64,000 bases of DNA from Streptomyces bluensis (GTDB lineage Bacteria > Actinomycetota > Actinomycetes > Streptomycetales > Streptomycetaceae). Shown here one piece after another: positions 59,358-64,000 of this stretch (position 1 is the first letter of the stretch; every line of letters begins with the position of its first letter). The notes below the pieces were generated by a model, which worked only from the letters and a program-made list of their open reading frames with translations, was not told where the DNA came from and made no database searches. A program made the position numbers and the translations under genes. The stretch spans positions 1-64,000 of the forward strand of contig NZ_BMVM01000006.1 in the NCBI RefSeq assembly GCF_014650715.1, read 5' to 3'.

Positions 59358-60422
59358 GTGATCCATTTCGTATTTCTCCTTGTCTGCGCGGTGGCGATTT
59401 ACCTGTCGTGCGAGTGGTTCGTCAATGCCGTGGAGTGGCTGGGCGAACGCCTCAACGTGGGCAGGATGGCTGTCGGAACGGTCCTGGCCGCGTTCGGTAC
59501 CGCGCTTCCGGAGTCGGTCGTGACGCTGGTCGCGGTGACCACCGGGGGCACCGAGGAGGCCAAGGACATCGGCATCGGTGCCGCGATGGGCGGGCCACTG
59601 GCCCTGGCCACGGTCGCCTACGGCGTCACCGGCGCGATGCTGCTGCTCAAGCGGCGACGGGAGCGCGCTGCTGTCCTGGCCACCGCCGGTACGCCGCCCT
59701 CGGACTCGGCCGTATCCCCGGATGCCGAGGAGGCCACGGGTACTGAGCAGGACATGAAGCGGCTGGCCAAGGACCAGAAGTGGTTCCTGCCGATCTTCAT
59801 CGTGAAGGTGGCCCTCGGCCTTGTGGCCTTCGCCTTCAAGCCGGCTCTCGGCCTGCTGTTCTTCACGGCGTACGCGGTCTATTTCTGGCGGGAGATCCGC
59901 AGCAGCCGAGCCGAAGAGGGTGACGAGGACGAGGAGTTGGAGCCGCTGAGGCTTCAGCCGAAGGCCACCTCGCCGGCCACCTGGGCCGTCGTCGCCCAGA
60001 CCCTGGCCACGCTGGTGGTGATCTTCTTCGCCGCGCACTTCTTCGTGAAGCAACTCGATGTCATCGGCCCGATGCTCGGCCTGTCCGCGACCGTGACCGC
60101 TCTGCTGCTCTCGCCGATTGCCACGGAGCTGCCGGAGATCATGAACGCGGTGATCTGGGTCCGGCAGGGCAAGACGGAACTCGCTCTGGCCAACGTCTCC
60201 GGCGCGATGATGATCCAGGCCACCGTCCCCTCCGGGATCGGCCTGCTGTTCACCCGCTGGCACTTCGACGCCGCCCTGCTGTGGTCGGGGCTCACCACCA
60301 TGGCCGCGATCACCTACCTGCTGCTGACCATGCGTGCCCACCGGCTCACCCCCAGGCGCCTCACGGTCGCAGCGGGCTTCTACGTGCTCTTCGCTCTCGG
60401 CCTGATCCCGATCCTCGGCTGA
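59358..60422 (+). CDS. CaCA-type cation antiporter (sodium/calcium exchanger family)
   Basis: Membrane protein of 354 residues with two inverted CaCA halves. Alpha-1 repeat: GTVLAAFGTALPESVVTLVA; alpha-2 repeat: SPIATELPEIMNAVIW. A charged cytosolic loop (about 115-215) joins them. The Mn2+ riboswitch upstream suggests manganese (perhaps also calcium) export against a proton or sodium gradient. GTG 59358 has a distant GGGGAGG; the frame opens to 59268. Confidence 0.88.
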   Translation: MIHFVFLLVCAVAIYLSCEWFVNAVEWLGERLNVGRMAVGTVLAAFGTALPESVVTLVAVTTGGTEEAKDIGIGAAMGGPLALATVAYGVTGAMLLLKRRRERAAVLATAGTPPSDSAVSPDAEEATGTEQDMKRLAKDQKWFLPIFIVKVALGLVAFAFKPALGLLFFTAYAVYFWREIRSSRAEEGDEDEELEPLRLQPKATSPATWAVVAQTLATLVVIFFAAHFFVKQLDVIGPMLGLSATVTALLLSPIATELPEIMNAVIWVRQGKTELALANVSGAMMIQATVPSGIGLLFTRWHFDAALLWSGLTTMAAITYLLLTMRAHRLTPRRLTVAAGFYVLFALGLIPILG

Positions 60423-60541
60423 CACGCACCGGGGTGCTGCCGCGCACGGCCGACGGGAGCACACCGACAGTGCCGTGTCAGCGACGCCGCACGGCCGTGC
60501 CCATCACTCCCTCCCCCGCACACAGGCAAGGGATACACGCC

Positions 60542-60688
60542 ATGGCAGGACCTGCCCGCAAGACGACACGCCCCGATGACGCCAAGGAGACCGGCCGGCG
60601 ACGCCGGCGGCGTCCGAGACGGCGGACCGGACGGTGGGAGGCGCTCGCCGCTCGCGTCGCCTCCGGCACCAGGAGAGCCGAGATATGA
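60542..60688 (+). CDS. Small Arg-rich protein coupled to the ATPase gene
   Basis: A 48-residue, strongly basic protein with a core of consecutive Arg residues (TGRRRRRRPRRRTGRW). ATG 60542 follows AAGGGA and its stop overlaps the next start by ATGA, so it is probably translated. No family recognised; it may bind nucleic acid or simply couple translation. Confidence 0.55.
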   Translation: MAGPARKTTRPDDAKETGRRRRRRPRRRTGRWEALAARVASGTRRAEI

Positions 60689-61458
60689 CCCCGCGAATTC
60701 CGCCTCGGCCGGCGGACGAACCCCTCACTGTCTCCGCCGCCTACGACGGTGACCCAGCCCGTGTCGCCGAGGCCCGTGCCGTCGCCCGCCGCTTTGTCGG
60801 CGCGAGCCAGAGCGCGTTCGGGCAGACCGCGATGCCGGAGGACCAGGACACGGTCGAGCTGGTGGTCAGCGAACTGCTGACCAACTCCTGCCAGCACGCA
60901 CCCGGCCGCGTCCTGCTCACCCTGACCGCGACACCCCACACCGTGGACGTCAGCGTCTGGGACAGCGTGCAAGCCGCCCCCGTCCTGTGCCGCGGCGACG
61001 CCGAGCGGGGACACCAGTACGGCATGCAAATCGTCACCGCGCTCAGCGACCACGTCAGCGTTCACACGGAACCCTTCGGCAAGCGCATATCAGTGACCGT
61101 TCCGCTCACGAAGGGAGCTACCGGCGACCCAGTCCACTTCTCCAGCCCCTCTGCGGAAAGTCCCTCGGACCTGACCGCGCCGCCGCGAAGGACCCCGGAC
61201 AGCCAACCGACCGTTCCCGCCGCGGACGGCACCGCCCCGTCCCGCTCACCGGACGCACCACCGCCGCCGTCCAACGCGTTCGTCCCGGTGCCCGGCTGCT
61301 GGACCTGCGCGCTCCTTCACTCCGTCGCCGTCGCCGCCTGGTACGGAGAAGAGGGCCTGGAGCTGCGCCACTGGCTGTCGGTGACCGCCAGCGGCATGCA
61401 GCACCGCATGCACGATCACGGTCTGCCACCACAGGACCGTCCAGGATGTGGGCCATGA
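60685..61458 (+). CDS. SpoIIAB-like ATPase with Cys/His C-terminal module
   Basis: Protein of 257 residues. An HATPase_c domain (about 15-145; N-box VSELLTNSCQHAPGRVLLTL, G2-like GHQYGMQIVTALSD) is followed by a Pro/Ser-rich linker (about 148-200) and a conserved-looking end: PGCWTCALLHSVAVAAWYGE, SGMQHRMHDHGL. A CxxC near several His residues looks like a metal or redox site. It lies between two Mn-riboswitch-controlled exporter genes, which makes a metal signal attractive but unproven. Confidence 0.78.
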   Translation: MTPRIPPRPADEPLTVSAAYDGDPARVAEARAVARRFVGASQSAFGQTAMPEDQDTVELVVSELLTNSCQHAPGRVLLTLTATPHTVDVSVWDSVQAAPVLCRGDAERGHQYGMQIVTALSDHVSVHTEPFGKRISVTVPLTKGATGDPVHFSSPSAESPSDLTAPPRRTPDSQPTVPAADGTAPSRSPDAPPPPSNAFVPVPGCWTCALLHSVAVAAWYGEEGLELRHWLSVTASGMQHRMHDHGLPPQDRPGCGP

Positions 61459-61506
61459 CCCACCCGCCCTTTCCCTCCCTTTCCCCTCTGTTTAGAATGC
61501 GAGCAG

Positions 61507-61608
61507 CGAAGGGGAGTAGTCCCGCAATACCGCTGGTCGACACACTGGACAGCTGTCTGTCCCGGCCATCGGGCCCGGCATCACCGCCGCGGCGGACGAG
61601 ACCTTCGG
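61507..61608 (+). promoter_or_regulatory. yybP-ykoY manganese riboswitch 2
   Basis: CGAAGGGGAGTAGT at the 5' side, GGTCGACACACTGG in the middle and GACGAGACCTTCGG at the 3' side; P1 pairs as in copy 1. The middle motif has CACACT instead of CATACT. It precedes the GDT1-type gene by about 125 bases. Confidence 0.88.
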
Positions 61609-61732
61609 CCATGCATGACCACCGTGTCCGCACAACCGTGCGGACCGATCCGTCGTGCCGGGCCGAACCGGTTCTCGCCGCCCTCCCAAGTGCTGCGCGA
61701 ACCGGCGGCCCGGCCCAGCAGAAAGCACCAGG

Positions 61733-62317
61733 ATGACTCTCGACCCCCTGGCGATCCTCACTGCCTTCGGGCTGATCTTCCTCGCCGAACTCCCCGACAA
61801 GACGATGTTCGCCTCCCTGGCCATGGGCACCCGCATGCGCCCCCTGTACGTGTGGTTCGGCACCTCCACCGCGTTCATCGTCCACGTCACCATCGCCGTC
61901 GGCGCCGGAAGCCTCCTCAGCCTGCTCCCCGACATGGCCGTCAAGCTCGTCTCCGCGGCCCTGTTCGCCTTCGGCGCCGTCGTTCTCCTGCGCAGCGGCG
62001 GCGACGACGAGAACGACGAAGACGGAGCGAAGACCCTCACCGGCTTCTGGCCCGTCTACACGACCGCCTTCATGGCCGTCTTCATCAGCGAATGGGGCGA
62101 CCTCACCCAGATCACCACCGCCAACCTCGCCGCTACCAACGGCTGGCTGCCCACCGCCATCGGCTCCGCCGCCGCCCTCATGTCCGTCTCCGCCCTCGCC
62201 CTGCTCGCAGGCCGCTTCATCGCCAAGCGGGTCCCGCTGAAGACCGTCCAGCGCTTCGGGGGCCTGTGCATGGCCGCACTGGCAGTGTGGACACTCATCG
62301 AAGCCTTCACCGCCTGA
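61733..62317 (+). CDS. TMEM165/GDT1 (UPF0016) family manganese exporter
   Basis: Six-helix membrane protein of 194 residues with the two family motifs in inverted repeat: FLAELPDKTMFAS (E-x-x-D-K-T) and ISEWGDLTQITT (E-x-G-D-x-T). An acidic loop (GGDDENDEDGAK) joins the halves. Bacterial members (MneA type) export Mn2+. The riboswitch upstream agrees with that. ATG 61733 has only a weak Shine-Dalgarno. Confidence 0.9.
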   Translation: MTLDPLAILTAFGLIFLAELPDKTMFASLAMGTRMRPLYVWFGTSTAFIVHVTIAVGAGSLLSLLPDMAVKLVSAALFAFGAVVLLRSGGDDENDEDGAKTLTGFWPVYTTAFMAVFISEWGDLTQITTANLAATNGWLPTAIGSAAALMSVSALALLAGRFIAKRVPLKTVQRFGGLCMAALAVWTLIEAFTA

Positions 62318-62368
62318 CCCGCCGAGCCCGCATACGCGACCACCCCCTCCCCGGGCCATTGATGTGGC

Positions 62369-62580
62369 ATGGGGCGGGGTGATCCCACAGATGCCGAGTG
62401 GGAACGGCTTCGGCCGTTCCTGCCGGTCGGCAAGGGACGTTGTGGCAGGTGGCGGGATCACCGGCAGGTGATCGACGGGATTCTGTACGGGCGTGCAGTG
62501 GCGTGACCTTGCGTTGGCAGGCCGGGGCGGCAACCGGTAAGCGGCGACGGGAGCGGTCCTTCCACCTGGACGGGTCAGGG
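62369..62580 (+). pseudogene. N-terminal remnant of an IS5-family transposase
   Basis: From ATG 62369: DPTDAEWERLRPFLPVGKGR then CGRWRDHRQVIDGILYG, the N-terminal DUF4096 domain of IS5-type transposases. It then hits a stop; a shifted frame continues VQWRDLA, so a small deletion broke the gene. The DDE catalytic core is absent. No inverted ends were identified. Confidence 0.75.
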
Positions 62581-62589
62581 CCTGCACCG

Positions 62590-63972
<1,383 letters not shown>

Positions 63973-64000
63973 GGTGACTCCTCAAGACGGGTGGTGCGGG

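Overview
The window is high-GC actinobacterial DNA, almost certainly a Streptomyces chromosome. Signs are the strong third-position G/C bias, many GTG starts, the GlgE maltosyltransferase pathway, lipoproteins and Tat-type exported hydrolases, ECF sigma factors paired with small zinc-finger anti-sigma factors, and orphan SpoIIAB-like ATPases. No rRNA, tRNA or CRISPR array was seen.

Layout. 0-5 kb: alpha-glucan metabolism (3'-truncated glgE, glgP) around a secreted subtilase. 5-6.8 kb: an SMR guanidinium exporter behind a guanidine-III riboswitch, and an orphan P450. 6.8-15.6 kb: a sugar-import cassette (lipoprotein, two permeases, GH65 enzyme, LacI regulator, three matching operators) with decayed recombinase/transposase fragments on both sides. 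15.6-31.7 kb: DUF1990 protein, M4 metalloprotease, two tandem heterodimeric ABC exporters, glgX, two L,D-transpeptidase lipoproteins and a crotonase. 32-35.2 kb: SpoIIAB-like ATPase, GNAT, MerR regulator, EF-hand protein, and a GH25 muramidase lacking a signal peptide.

35.4-43.6 kb is the most interesting part. It holds two ECF sigma factors, three small zinc-finger anti-sigma-like proteins, a pentapeptide-repeat lipoprotein, a PAP2 phosphatase, a response regulator whose phospho-acceptor is Glu, a degenerate isoprenyl synthase and a GH15 enzyme. Seven copies of one bipartite promoter, GGAAT-N18/19-GTT with an extended GGGTTTYC, stand before the sigma, two of the anti-sigma, the PAP2, response-regulator and GH15 genes. 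This looks like a self-contained, autoregulated ECF regulon.

43.6-56.5 kb: a possible surface-polysaccharide locus. It has a GH5 cellulase translationally coupled to a lone receiver domain, a GH6 cellulase, a subtilase homologue that has lost its whole catalytic triad, and a co-directional set of GtrA flippase, family 2 glycosyltransferase, GT-C transferase and anchored repeat protein. A coupled hypothetical protein, hybrid histidine kinase and response regulator follow. 56.5-58.7 kb: two exported peptidoglycan hydrolases. 59-62.3 kb: two manganese (yybP-ykoY) riboswitches, each before a different cation exporter family, with an unusual ATPase between. 62.3-64 kb: IS5-type remnant and sdaA.

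Most functions are inferred from motifs read by eye; no database search was run.
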